From: Aurantiochytrium sp. KH105 | Lineage: Eukaryota > Sar > Bigyra > Thraustochytrida > Thraustochytriidae | Reading direction: 5' to 3' | Assembly (NCBI GenBank): GCA_003116975.1 | Contig: BGKB01000020.1 | Coordinates: forward strand, 434,001-498,000 | Length of the DNA stretch: 64,000 bases | Shown here: in pieces, positions 38,596 to 48,362 of the stretch | Layout: every line of letters starts with the position of its first letter | Position numbering within the stretch: position 1 is the first letter of the stretch | The notes under the pieces: generated by a model | What the model was told of the DNA's origin: nothing | The model's input: the letters and a program-made list of their open reading frames with translations, nothing else | Database searches by the model: none | Made by a program: the position numbers and the translations under genes

Positions 38596-39375
38596 ATGAC
38601 GAAGTTCGCCTCGTCGTCGTCGTCCCCGTCGTCGTCGTCGTCGTCGTCCACGGCGTCGGCGTCGAACGATACGCTGGCGCTGGCGCTGGCGGCCGGCGCG
38701 CTCTTCGTGGCGGGCGCCGCGGCCGCGTACCTCGCGACGGGCCGGCGCGAGGACTCGAGAGAAGGGCGCGTGGCGCGCTGGGTAAAGGAAACTAGAGCAG
38801 CCCGCGCCAAGCCGCACTCCGAGGAAAAGACCAAGATGATCGCGGGGGAAACCTACAAGTGCTCGGACGAGCAACTGAGTGCAGATCGCGACCTGTCGCA
38901 TGATGGCTGCGCCCTCTTCAACAGCCTAGCGCTGAGCGAACACGCATCGCTGCGGAAGCGCGTGCTTGCGGAACTCCTCGAAAACGAGCTGGTTCACGTG
39001 GAGGCGCCCTTCCACGTTGACTATGGGTACAACCTGCGATGTGCGAATGGCGTCTACTTCAACTTCAACTGCATCGTTCTCGACAGCGCGCCGATCACCA
39101 TTGGCGAAAGCACCATGTTTGGCCCTGGGTGCCAGCTGGCGACGCCGAATCATCCCTTGTCTGCACGCGAGCGTCACTCGGAGCCTTTCCCGGAGATCGG
39201 CAAGCGAATCTCCATCGGCAAGCATTGCTGGTTTGGCGCTGGCGTCATCGTCTGCCCCGGGGTCACCATTGGCGACGAATGCGTTCTCGCTGCCGGCAGC
39301 GTAGTCGTCAAAGATATTCCTTCGCGAAGCCTAGCGGCCGGTTGCCCAGCCAAGGTCATTCGTAGCGATCTCTGA
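38596..39375 (+). CDS. Membrane-anchored LacA/Maa-type O-acetyltransferase
   Basis: 259 residues from the ATG at 38596 (MTKFASSSSS). A Ser-rich start is followed by a hydrophobic segment at about residues 27-47 (LALALAAGALFVAGAAAAYL), likely a membrane anchor. The maltose-acetyltransferase cap MIAGETYKCSDEQLSADRDL follows, then left-handed beta-helix hexapeptide repeats (ITIGESTMFGPGCQLATPNH, ISIGKHCWFGAGVIVCPG, VTIGDECVLAAGSVVV). The catalytic histidine is in the TPNHPL motif and the end is GCPAKVI. The family transfers acetyl from acetyl-CoA to sugar hydroxyls. The N-terminal anchor is not part of the bacterial family and suggests action at an endomembrane. The bacterial-like catalytic part could reflect old transfer, but codon use matches the neighbours. 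Confidence 0.9.
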   Translation: MTKFASSSSSPSSSSSSSTASASNDTLALALAAGALFVAGAAAAYLATGRREDSREGRVARWVKETRAARAKPHSEEKTKMIAGETYKCSDEQLSADRDLSHDGCALFNSLALSEHASLRKRVLAELLENELVHVEAPFHVDYGYNLRCANGVYFNFNCIVLDSAPITIGESTMFGPGCQLATPNHPLSARERHSEPFPEIGKRISIGKHCWFGAGVIVCPGVTIGDECVLAAGSVVVKDIPSRSLAAGCPAKVIRSDL

Positions 39376-39583
39376 GTGAGTCATCCTCCAAAAGAGTTTT
39401 TGCGCAGATCGTCGCTGCACGGACGTGCTCGCAGGGTATGAGGTGGCCTCGGTCTGTTTTCTCTGTGTACCTCTAAAATTAAAGGAGGACGAAGCAGACA
39501 AAACCTACAAAAAATAATAATATGAATATCATCCAGGAAGGTATACAGAATCTAAAGCGCCGGCTTGACCCCATAAGGCATGA
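39376..39583. other. Convergent 3' spacer
   Basis: 208 bp, AT-rich near 39475-39530. No gene. Confidence 0.4.
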
Positions 39584-40969
39584 TCAAAAGTCGGGCGTGT
39601 CCGTGCGCTTGACCTCGCGGTCACCATCCCGCTCAATATCAAATCGAGAAACATTAGGAAGACCACGCGGAGAGGGCCTCGAGGAAAATGGCGTGATTCT
39701 ACCCTTGAGATTGGCGTCCTTGGCAGGACGAAAGGAGCCATGAAGGTTGTCGTTGTCCATGTCAAGGAGGACCTTGTCAAAGAAGCGATCGTCATCTGCC
39801 GAGAGCTGCTGACAAAGCATGCCAATGACGAGAATAAGCTCGACCACAGAAATAGCAATCACTGCAATGGCAACATGCTGTGACTGCTGATTGATGTACA
39901 TGAATTGCTGAAACTGAAAGGCACGCGCAAAGCCGCCAAAGCCGCAACCATAGCCCTTGGGTTCCGACGCTGTCACGTTGTCATCCTCGGGTTCGCCGTT
40001 GAAACCCACAATGCGCGCGCGCGATGCTTTGACAAAAGCGTTAAGTGGCGTGTTGGTCTGTGGAATCTTTTGCGTTGGACTAATGCTCACAATTGCGTCC
40101 GACAAAATGGAACAGATTCTTGTCGAGCCCTCGAGATGAGCGTAAAACTCTGCGTAAAGGTCTGCCTGAGGATAGCACGTGCACAGTACGTCGGAAGCAG
40201 AAGCGGCGTCCCCAGTGAGCCCGCAGGACTCTGGCGGCTGACCATTTTCGTCGCATGCAGGAACAGTATCGTGCGCGCTCCATCCCGGTTCATCGCAGCA
40301 CAAATTGTACATGGCAAGCTGCAAGGTTGTGACTTCCGCCTCGACGGGCCCAAGCGTCGTCCCGTCGTTTCCTTCGGCGCTTCCCAGCACCGTGTTGAGC
40401 AGCATCACGTACATGGAGGCAAAGGCGATTTGTACGAGGAACAAGGCCGCCAGGAGGCCCATAATCACGCGAAAGGTGCCGCGCGAGGTCGAGCCACAGT
40501 ACTCGTGACATAAACGATGCGACATTTTGCAGCTGACTCTGTCGAGCATATCGTCGAGCGTCTCATCGTGATGCGTATTTTGGGACGTTGCGTAGACAGC
40601 AACAAACGTGAGCACGATGCAGGCAATACCAGCAACGAGCGGACCCCAGGCAAAGAATTGAAACATGGCCTCGTACGACATGTCCATTGTGCCTAGGAAA
40701 GTCACAGTGAATTCAACAAAGTTCTTCTCCACCACGTTGAGGTACACGCTCAACGTGATGAGCCCAATGCCGCAAAGCACGTGGCCCACGAGGAAAGCGC
40801 GCATGACGGGACCATCGCGCACGAGGTCCTCCTTTACCTTTTCCCGTAACCGCCCCATCCGCGGCGTGTCGAGCTTGCCCAGGCGCAACGAGTTCATGCG
40901 CGAATTTCGGGCGTCCACCACGCCTCCAGGTACATTTAGGGCCGTCGTTCGCCGGCCGTGTTCTGTCAT
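39584..40969 (-). CDS. Tetraspanin-like four-pass membrane protein
   Basis: 461 residues from the ATG at 40969. Four hydrophobic segments: near residues 58-80 (FLVGHVLCGIGLITLSVYL), 108-128 (GPLVAGIACIVLTFVAVYA), 168-190 (VIMGLLAALFLVQIAFASMY) and 365-388 (VAIAVIAISVVELILVIGML). The loop between the third and fourth is about 170 residues and cysteine-rich. It starts with YNLCCDEPGW, similar to the CC motif of the tetraspanin large extracellular loop, and has further Cys pairs (ESCGL, LCTCY, YGCGFGG). Tetraspanins organise membrane microdomains. The CCG motif is imperfect (CCD), so I call it tetraspanin-like only. Both termini are basic or polar and would be cytoplasmic. Confidence 0.75.
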   Translation of the reverse strand: MTEHGRRTTALNVPGGVVDARNSRMNSLRLGKLDTPRMGRLREKVKEDLVRDGPVMRAFLVGHVLCGIGLITLSVYLNVVEKNFVEFTVTFLGTMDMSYEAMFQFFAWGPLVAGIACIVLTFVAVYATSQNTHHDETLDDMLDRVSCKMSHRLCHEYCGSTSRGTFRVIMGLLAALFLVQIAFASMYVMLLNTVLGSAEGNDGTTLGPVEAEVTTLQLAMYNLCCDEPGWSAHDTVPACDENGQPPESCGLTGDAASASDVLCTCYPQADLYAEFYAHLEGSTRICSILSDAIVSISPTQKIPQTNTPLNAFVKASRARIVGFNGEPEDDNVTASEPKGYGCGFGGFARAFQFQQFMYINQQSQHVAIAVIAISVVELILVIGMLCQQLSADDDRFFDKVLLDMDNDNLHGSFRPAKDANLKGRITPFSSRPSPRGLPNVSRFDIERDGDREVKRTDTPDF

Positions 40970-42278
40970 CCTCCCTCCCCTCCCCTTTCGGGTCGTCGTC
41001 GCGCTGCGATGCCCCGATCAGCTGCGAGGTCTCTCGCCGCCCCGCGACCTCTCCGCGCTCCGCCCTCCGCGCCCAGCTGCAGGTCCTCGCGCTTGCGCCA
41101 GGGCTGCTCGCCAAGGTCCCGCCACAGACAGAGGTTGCAGTTCTGCCGCGCCCGTGCTTGCGCCAACCCTGCTCGTATACCCTTTCTCTCTCTCTCTGTT
41201 AGGCTCCTTACGTGCCCTGTTCCTTCACGTTGTTCTGCATTGCCCTGTGCTCTGCTCTGCCCTGCTCCGTCCCAGCCAGATTGCGCGCGGGCACGTCATC
41301 TGTACTGCAATCGTCCCATCGCCCCTCTGGGCATGGACAGCGGCACAGATCCCAGCGCGCGATACGGCATCGCGCTGCCGCTGCCGCTGCCTGCGGCTTT
41401 CGAGCGAGCTTTCGAGCGAGCTTTCGAGCGGACGAGGAGCGCACGCGCGCGAGGAGGGAGGGAGGCCGACGCGGCTGGGTGCGGCTTGCGATCTCCACGC
41501 ACCTTTAGGGTCTCGCGCGGTAGGTACCGTACCTTGCCGTGCGTGCAGGCATGCAAGCGGCGACTGCGGGAGTCCACTCCGCTGCTGCGGGTAGAGGAAA
41601 GGGAGCAGAGGAGAGGAAAAGTGAAGAGTCCAGGAAGGGGAAGTGACCCAGCTCGCGCTGCGATCTGCGATCTGTTGTTGCCGGCAATCGCTGCATGTTG
41701 CCTCGCTCCCGTTGCTGCTGCTGCGGCGGATGTGGCTGATGAGGATTGAAATGCGCGAGGTCCAGGGTCAGCGACACCTAAGCGGGCGGGCAAACTCGTG
41801 GCGAGGGCAAGCGGCCCGGGGTAAGCGGAAGGACCGAGGGGAAGCTCCGGAGGGACACTTCTAGGGCTCGCGGCAACTCAAGCGCCCACGCGCGCGAGGC
41901 GGCCATTGGCCGGGACCTAAAAAAGCAGTGGTGTGGAAGACACGGATCCAGAATGCGGCGGGGGGTTGAATCGTCCCACAGGATTGAGCGGTCATCGAGT
42001 AGTCTGATCTTGCTTTGGACGAGTTGAACTCGTTGCGGATTACATTTTGCATTGTGGCTCGCTGTCGCTGGTAGAGCATTTCTTGAATCCGGAGACATTA
42101 TAGTCTGGAGTTTGAGAGGCTAGTGGGATGCTTGCTTGCTGAAGCAAAGTGGAGAGACACAGCAGAAGTGCTGCGAGAGGTGGGTGAAAAGCACGAAGAC
42201 CCGACCGAGATGAAGCAAGCGCCTTTGCACTTTCATCTGGCTGGCTGTTTGCGAGACACTCAGCCCTCTTTTGACCGA
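40970..42278. other. Intergenic, no gene recognised
   Basis: 1.3 kb between two minus-strand genes. A TTTCGAGCGAGC unit occurs about three times at 41398-41431 and a CT run at 41187-41197. The stretch around 41930-42110 was inspected for a tRNA because of GGTAGAGC, without success. The open frames on both strands look compositional. Confidence 0.45.
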
Positions 42279-44504
42279 CTAGTCGCTGCCGAAAGCAAAC
42301 TTGCGGGAGGGAAGTCGCTCCTCGGGGATTACCATATTACGACGGCTACGTTTGCGCCGCAGACTTATGAAACCAGCAATAGCGGCAGCGAGCGTAACGA
42401 GTGCGCCCAAAATCACAGTCACGCCAATTACTGCGCCTTGGGGTGCGCCCGAGAACGTCTCGCCTGCGGGTGTACGAGCAGAAAGGGGAGACCTTGTGGG
42501 AGATCCCTGCACCAATTCAAAGGGTGGCTGTGTGCTTGTAGTGACCACAGACGGAGCTGAGGTCGGCATTGTGCTCGTCAAATGTAGAGAAGGTGAATTC
42601 GTCGATACGCTGGGACTTGCACTTCCTGACCCAAGGTCGGGAGGTGCAGGACTCATCGTTGCTTCATGCTCGGGACTTGTCGTAGGAGCAGAGGAAGTTA
42701 TGTTCGAGATTGGCATTGACAACGTTGGGTCTCGCGTCGGTAGTAAAGTCGGTGTCTGCGTCGAAAGCCCGGCTGAAGAATGCCGTGTGGGAGATTGCGT
42801 CGCAACAAATGTAAACGCTGCGCTTGGTGCAGGTGAGGATGAAGGTATAGTCATTGTAGGCATTGCAGTCGCAATTGACGTTGAAGGTGAATCGGTGAGC
42901 AAATTTGACGTGGTCGGCACCGAGGATGAATTGTCAATTGTCGCATCGACCGGCACGTCTTCTCCGTGCTCCGTTATGGATTCTGGTCCACGCGTTGGAC
43001 TCTGTGTGGTTGGCGCTAAAGAACTTATCGCTTCAGACGATGCGTCACTGGGTATGTCGCTAGCATCTGAGGGAGCGACAGAAGGTGCGCAGGATTTAGC
43101 AACAATCCAAAAGTCCACGCCACCAACGACGTCGATGATGTGTCCTTCCGCAAGATGCGAAGCCACTGCGCTTGCGTCGCCGCCAAAATTGCCGTCGCCC
43201 CAAGCTACAAGTGTGCCTTTTTCGTCAGCGAGTTTTGCCACAAAAGAATAATCATTGGCCCAGACAGCAGCAACCCCTCCGGCGGACGCGACCTGTTCAG
43301 CCACGGCGCTGTGATCGCCGCCTCTTGCGGCGTTACCCCAGGTAACAAGAGTCCCGTCAGCTTTGATGGCCGCAAACGCATCGCCGCCACTAACGATAAT
43401 CTCGATGACATCAGAACTCAGCTGAGACGTGAGCGTCGAACTTGCTGGAGAGGCAATACCATACGACGAGACCGAGCCATTCACATGCAGCACGGCAAAA
43501 GCAGTGCGCCCGACGGCAACATGCTCGACTTCGGACACGTGCAATTTATCGATCGCGCCCACGGTGACTAGCTCATTCTCCGTCGTTACAAAAATGAAGG
43601 TGTTCCTTGTGGCGCAAACGGCCTTAAAGGGTGAGCCTAGGTTTAGCTTTGTGGGGCCCGAAAGGGACTCCAAACCACCCCATATGACCACAGTTCCATT
43701 TGATTTGATAGCTGCAAAGGCTGTCTCAGTATGAGCCACATCAATTACATTGCTTTCGAGCTGGCGCCCAAGGTCTTCGCTCGGAAGAATTCCCCCAAAG
43801 TATGGGTTGCCCCAGACAAAGACTTGACCCGTCTCTGAAAGCGCTGCAAACGCATTGGCATGCGCCACAAGTTTGCGCAGACCCATGTCTTTACGTGCAA
43901 AGGTCTCCTTCATTGCCGCGCAGTCACCTCCAGCGAATCGATTTCCCCAGCAGACCAGCGTCCCATTTGCAAAGAGGGCTGCGCGGGCCTGACGCCCGCC
44001 AAAGATTTTACTCACGTTTTGCAAATTCTGTAAGCCGCCCACATCGCCCCCATATGGACCGTAGCCCCAGTGTAGTGCGCTGCCGTCGGTTCGTAAAGCA
44101 CCAAAGGTAAAGTCTCCGGCAACAAGCTCCTTCACGTCGAAAAGGTCATTGGCAAGAACGCCTACATCTCCGCCCAGTAAAGTCGCGCCACTTGTCTTAA
44201 CAACCCCATCTTGTCTCAAAAAGGCGCACGCCGTGCTCGCGCAGCTTATCTGCGCTAACGAACCACATGGGAACTCCCCAGCGATGGCGGAAATGTTGGC
44301 CCCCATAAGAGGGTTTCTGCATATTTTACGCCACAACCTCGACAATTCAGTCAACTAGAGTTTTCTTCTGGTCATCAAAGGTGACCTGAACCACCATTCC
44401 CAGACTTACCCCCATGCAACAAGTCCTTGCTCGCGCGCCGTTACGCCACACGCTGTGGTCGCCGCCGCGCAGAGGACCACAAGCATGGACGTCCTCCCCC
44501 TCAT
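42279..44504 (-). CDS. WG-repeat (RCC1-like) surface protein with STP-rich stalk
   Basis: Two exons in my model: 44504-44410 (95 nt) and 44316-42279, with a 93-bp intron (GTAAGT...GCAG), phase 2, giving 710 residues. Exon 1 encodes a signal peptide (MRGRTSMLVVLCAAATTACG). Joining restores the first repeat, LVAWG then NPLMGANISA. About eight to nine repeats of roughly 45 residues follow with the pattern FAAIKADGTLVTWGNAARGG then a valine-rich strand, a beta-propeller type related to RCC1 and common in protist surface proteins. Residues about 440-645 are Ser/Thr/Pro-rich and probably O-glycosylated. A single transmembrane helix lies near 655-677 (VIGVTVILGALVTLAAAIAG) with a basic stop-transfer (RRKRSRR) and a short cytoplasmic tail. 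Likely adhesion or recognition at the cell surface. Confidence 0.82.
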
Positions 44505-45159
44505 CGTCAACTTTTTGCTTTCCAAAGTCTGTCTCTTCCTTGCTGCCTTCTTTCCTTTCTTGACAAGTTTAGACGCAGCAGCCTGCGCGCGCAGGCGTGC
44601 CCCTTCACTCGCTTTCGAGCGTCTGGCAGCTCGTTCTCCAAGACCTTGGCAGTTCTGGGCTCTGGTTCTGCATTTCGTCGAAGAATACACCTCATTGGTA
44701 TGATAGATAGGGCAAAAGCTGGGTCTTTCGTTTTGTGTTTTCGGGGTGCCGCGGCGGGTCTGAAACCGTCAAATGTACGTAAACATTGCACGAGAGCAGC
44801 CAGGCAAGTGTCGATCCAAGCTGAGAGCGAAAGCTAGACAAAGTCGAGGCGAGGTGAGGCGAGGCGAGTCGAAGTGAGGCGACTTGACTTGACATGACGC
44901 GTCCGCGTACGGCTCGAAAAAGAAAGTTAAAAAAAAAAAAGAGTGATGGAGACTTGCGAGGACAAAAGAAGCGGGCAACTCTGATCGGCGTTAGAAAGAT
45001 TGTAGTTGGGAATTTGTTATTATTTTGTATTCGAGAAAAAGAAAGATACGTGAATATGCATACAGTCAGGAGCGGTTTGGAGGGGTTGATCAAGGTAAGA
45101 ATGCAAGTCGGCTGGCGATGTGCGAGCAAAGCCGACCACGCTAGACATTCGATTGCAAA
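44505..45159. other. Intergenic, promoter of WG-repeat gene
   Basis: 655 bp. GAGGCGAG repeats at 44845-44885 and a poly-A run at 44930-44940. No gene recognised. Confidence 0.45.
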
Positions 45160-45801
45160 TTAGATGTCGATGCGCGTATCCGCAACGTTGACTCGCTGAC
45201 GGACTTTATGAATGACAAAGACGCCAACAACAAGAAGAGACGCCGAGTAGACAACAGAGTGAAAAGCTTGGACACGAGAAGAAGACGAGGACGTCGACAT
45301 GGATGTGCGATCTCCGAAGACTGCGGCCATGTTGCTTCCGGACCAAATGTGTGCATAGTCGTAGTCGCCACCATTCTTCTTGGTGTTACCCGCGCCTACC
45401 TTGTTCTCAGCCTTGTCGCCACATCGATATTCCGAAGGATCCTTGGGATTTGGCTCGCAGGTGAGCCCAATGCAGCATCGAGGTCCTTTATCGGGATCGC
45501 AGAGCGGAAATTCGCCAACACTACGCGTTGATATTATAAGATGGTCAGTTGGTACTACTCTTTTTGTTTTGGCGCGTGGATGATTCCTTTTTTAAACCCC
45601 CTGGGACGCGCGCATCTTCCGTCGACCTCTCGAGCACACTTACATCGTCGGTCTGATACAGTCGGGCGAGTACATGGGCAAGTTATTCACAAAGTTCAGC
45701 CCGCGACGGCCTCGCAACGAGGCCGAGTCCACTTCCGCCGCGCTTGCGCTCTGCACGAGCACGAGCGCTACCAGCACGAGCACCAGCATGCTCGGCTTCA
45801 T
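45160..45801 (-). CDS. Small type I membrane protein with knottin-like cysteine pattern
   Basis: Two exons in my model: 45801-45644 (158 nt) and 45520-45160 (361 nt), with a 123-bp intron (GTAAGT...GTAG), phase 2, giving 172 residues. The protein starts with a signal peptide (MKPSMLVLVLVALVLVQSAS). The ectodomain has six cysteines in the order C-x11-C-x7-CC-x4-C-x11-C, which is the order of inhibitor-cystine-knot (knottin) domains, though the first loop is longer than usual. Exon 1 ends after the first cysteine. A Ser-rich linker, a transmembrane segment (VVYSASLLVVGVFVI), a basic stop-transfer (HKVRQR) and a short tail ending in DTRIDI follow. It is probably an ectodomain displayed at the surface. 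The Cys-pattern match alone does not prove a knot. Confidence 0.78.
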
Positions 45802-46472
45802 CGCGCTTTCTCGCGTCTTCTCCCTTTAACGCTGCGGCGGCCCTGCTGAGCGAGGCGCCAAGGGCGCACGAGAGTTGCGTAGACCGCTCGCGCGCGCGTG
45901 CCGGGCCGGCGAAGCGAGTGCGCGGGCGAGTGCGCGCGGGACGCGGCTCGAGCGCGCGTAGATTCGGGGGTGGACGCGTGATTTCGAGCTTTGCAAGTCC
46001 CACAAAAGGAAAGAGGCGCGGGACGGGGATGCCGCACTTTGTCTCCCGCGTCGCAAGTCGGCAAAACGCGGCTTGCAAGTTGGACTATCCTGCGCCAAGT
46101 CGGGAATGCAGATCCGGGCTCGCGAGCGAGACGCGCGCAGTGAGTTAAACGGCGGCGCAAGTGGAGCAGATGCAGGCGCAAGTGGAACAAATGGGGCGCA
46201 AGAGGCCGTTGGCGCGGCCGGGTGAGATCCGACGGCGAGGCGCAAGTGGGGGAAAAGCGAGGCGCAAGTGGGGTATAAGGCGCGCGCAAGTGGGGACGGG
46301 AGGCGCGCAAGTGGAGCAAAGCGACGAGGAGGGAAGGAAGGCAGGCAGAGGCAAGTTGTTGATGTGAAATGAACGAAGCATCAAAGCCCCGTCGCGAGGC
46401 GCGGCGAGAAAGCGCGCGGGCGAGGCGGGCGGGCGGGGCGCGGGGGCGGAGCAGGAGCAGGTCTGCGGCGCG
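45802..46472. promoter_or_regulatory. Divergent promoter with CAAGT array in ~21-bp register
   Basis: Between the knottin-like gene (minus) and the TFIIB-like gene (plus). The motif CAAGT, usually as CGCAAGTGG, starts at 45994, 46054, 46076, 46096, 46158, 46179, 46199 (variant CAAGA), 46243, 46265, 46287, 46308 and 46352. Steps are 20-22 bp or close to multiples of it (60, 62, 44, 44). All copies are on the same strand. Sequence between copies is much less conserved. Confidence 0.85.
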
Positions 46473-47489
46473 ATGGAGGACCTGGAGGCGCAGATCGTGC
46501 ACCAGCTGTGCCCGGACCGCACCCTGGCGAGCGTGGAGGCGCTCATGCCTGCGGTGCGCGACAAGCACGAGGAGGCCGCGCGCAAGCGCAACAAGGTCGC
46601 GGACGCCGCGAACCTGCTCGTGACGAACTACAGATGCGTGAACTGCAGAAACGCAGACCAGGGACTCTTTCTTGAAGATTACAAGCACGGCCAGGTGACG
46701 TGCCGCCAGTGTGGCGTTGTCCTCGAGGACCGCAGGGTCCACGACGGCGAGTGGAAACGGCAATTCTCTGGCGACGATAACCCCAGCCAGCATGGCCCAA
46801 TACCCGACCCGCGGTTCTCTAGCGGACACAATCTTCGCACGCACATTTCTGGCGGGAGTGGTAAAGGTGCAGGTTCCAAATTATCTAAAAAAGAGCTCAC
46901 CGATCTCAAAACCTTTCAGGACCGTATCGAGATGGATCTCAGTAACATGACTGCCTCTGCTACCGACATGCAGCGCACGCGGATAGGCTACAAGGACCAG
47001 CAGAAGAAAAAGGTGTTTATGCTCATTGACGATGTCGGCGCCTCATTGCATTTACACGAAAAGGTCGTCCAATATGCGCAAGATCTCTTTGCGACCTATC
47101 GTGATGCGCTCGAGCAAGTCCAGCAGCGCGACGCCGTCACGGCGGCTTGCCTTATTCTCGCCCTGCGCGAGGTCACGCGAGACGGCGGTAATGCACTGAC
47201 AGGCCGCGGGGCCGGCTCCGCCGCCGTGGGCTCGAAACGAAAGCTCGGTGATGCGGGGGACAACAATCGAGCCAAAAAGGCCGCTTCTTACGAGGACATG
47301 CACCCTTTTCCTTGCAAGTACTGTACCAAGCGCTTTAGTAATGCCAAGGACCGTCGAATTCACATGCGCGCATGTCCGAACAAGGGCAAGGCTGCAGCGG
47401 CCGCCAAGGCGCCTGCGTCTTCCTCTGCTGGATCTGGCGCATCAAAATCATCAGGTCCATCATCCTCGTCCTCCACGTCCAAGTCTTGA
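46473..47489 (+). CDS. TFIIB-like protein with a C-terminal C2HC zinc finger
   Basis: 338 residues. A TFIIB-type zinc ribbon lies at residues 55-80 (C55, C58, C77, C80) with RCVNCRNAD and VTCRQCGVVLEDR, followed by the B-linker-like EWKRQFSGDDNPSQ and a second conserved block GPIPDPRFSSGHNL. A helical segment around 150-240 (LIDDVGASLHLHEKVVQYAQ and TAACLILALREV) fits one cyclin-like fold; ordinary TFIIB has two. After a Gly/Lys linker a zinc finger follows at about 280-303, CKYCTKRFSNAKDRRIH with C at plus four (C-x2-C-x12-H-x3-C). The tail is Ser/Ala-rich low complexity. TFIIB recruits RNA polymerase to the promoter; here the missing second cyclin fold and added finger suggest a specialised or promoter-specific factor. 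It is the plus-strand neighbour of the CAAGT array. Confidence 0.82.
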   Translation: MEDLEAQIVHQLCPDRTLASVEALMPAVRDKHEEAARKRNKVADAANLLVTNYRCVNCRNADQGLFLEDYKHGQVTCRQCGVVLEDRRVHDGEWKRQFSGDDNPSQHGPIPDPRFSSGHNLRTHISGGSGKGAGSKLSKKELTDLKTFQDRIEMDLSNMTASATDMQRTRIGYKDQQKKKVFMLIDDVGASLHLHEKVVQYAQDLFATYRDALEQVQQRDAVTAACLILALREVTRDGGNALTGRGAGSAAVGSKRKLGDAGDNNRAKKAASYEDMHPFPCKYCTKRFSNAKDRRIHMRACPNKGKAAAAAKAPASSSAGSGASKSSGPSSSSSTSKS

Positions 47490-48362
47490 GCTGAGAACGC
47501 GAGTCTTGCGTGCCCTTCTGCGAGCTCTTCACTGTGAAAAGAAAAGAAAAGTCAGGAACCAAGGAAGGAAAAAGAAAAACGAGATTGGAGACCTGCAGCA
47601 AAGGCCGGCCTCTATCTACTACACTTACTTACTTTTTCACCTATAACTTACGTAATAAATAGTCCACCAGCAGGTTGTAGTTCTTTCTCGTCTCCCTTAG
47701 CTCTCTCTCTCTCTCTCTCTCTCTCTCGCGTAAACCACTCTCGCCCAGACGGGTCCGCGTGCCACACTCTGCCCAGCGCTCCAGCAGCAGCAGCAGCTCG
47801 AGGTGCAGCCTGGTAGACAGGTAGGCAAAAGCGGCGGATCTGGGCCCAGTCTCGCGGGGACGGCGTGCAGGCGCTGCGAATATTTTCCCGCAGCGCGCAC
47901 ATATCAATCCCGAAATCCTCGTGACGGACGCTCGCTCCTCGCGCGCTCCCCCGCGTGCACGCGCCCGCCTGCGCGCCCGCCCGCCGCCCGCCGCCCGCCG
48001 CCCGCCCGCCGCGAAGAGCGCACAGCGCAGAGCGCAGCCCGCGCCGTGCTCGCGGGAGCGCGCCGCAGGGAGGCAAGGAATTGGAGATCGGGCAGAGGCC
48101 GAGTCCTCGCCATCCATCCCGGCACGCTCCGGCCAGAACGCCGACGCGCGTGCCGCCTGCCGCCGCCGCGGAGCGCGAGCGCGCGTGCCGGGCGCCCCGG
48201 CCGACCGGGCGAGCGAGTGCGCGAGCGCGCGGTCGTCTCGTGGCTGCCAGCTAGCTAAGTTGTGTGCGCCGTCTCCGCACCTTCTTTCTTTCTTTCTTTC
48301 TTTCTTTCTTTCCTCTCCTTGACTCGCGCCGAGAGTCCGTGCCTGTGCCCGAGCGCGAAGGC
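47490..48362. other. Intergenic with CT dinucleotide and TTTC repeats
   Basis: CT run at 47700-47727 and TTTC tetranucleotides at 48283-48312, the latter about 50 bp before the bHLH start codon. The middle is GC-rich with GCCCGCCGCCC repeats near 47985-48010. No gene. Confidence 0.6.

Noticed and set aside
41990-42100. tRNA-like piece with GGTAGAGC
   Set aside because: The D-arm-like part is not followed by a proper anticodon stem or T-arm on either strand.
45798-46844. Minus-strand open frame over the CAAGT array and TFIIB-like gene
   Set aside because: Shadow of repeat and TFIIB-like coding sequence; Arg/Ser/Pro-rich with no domain.
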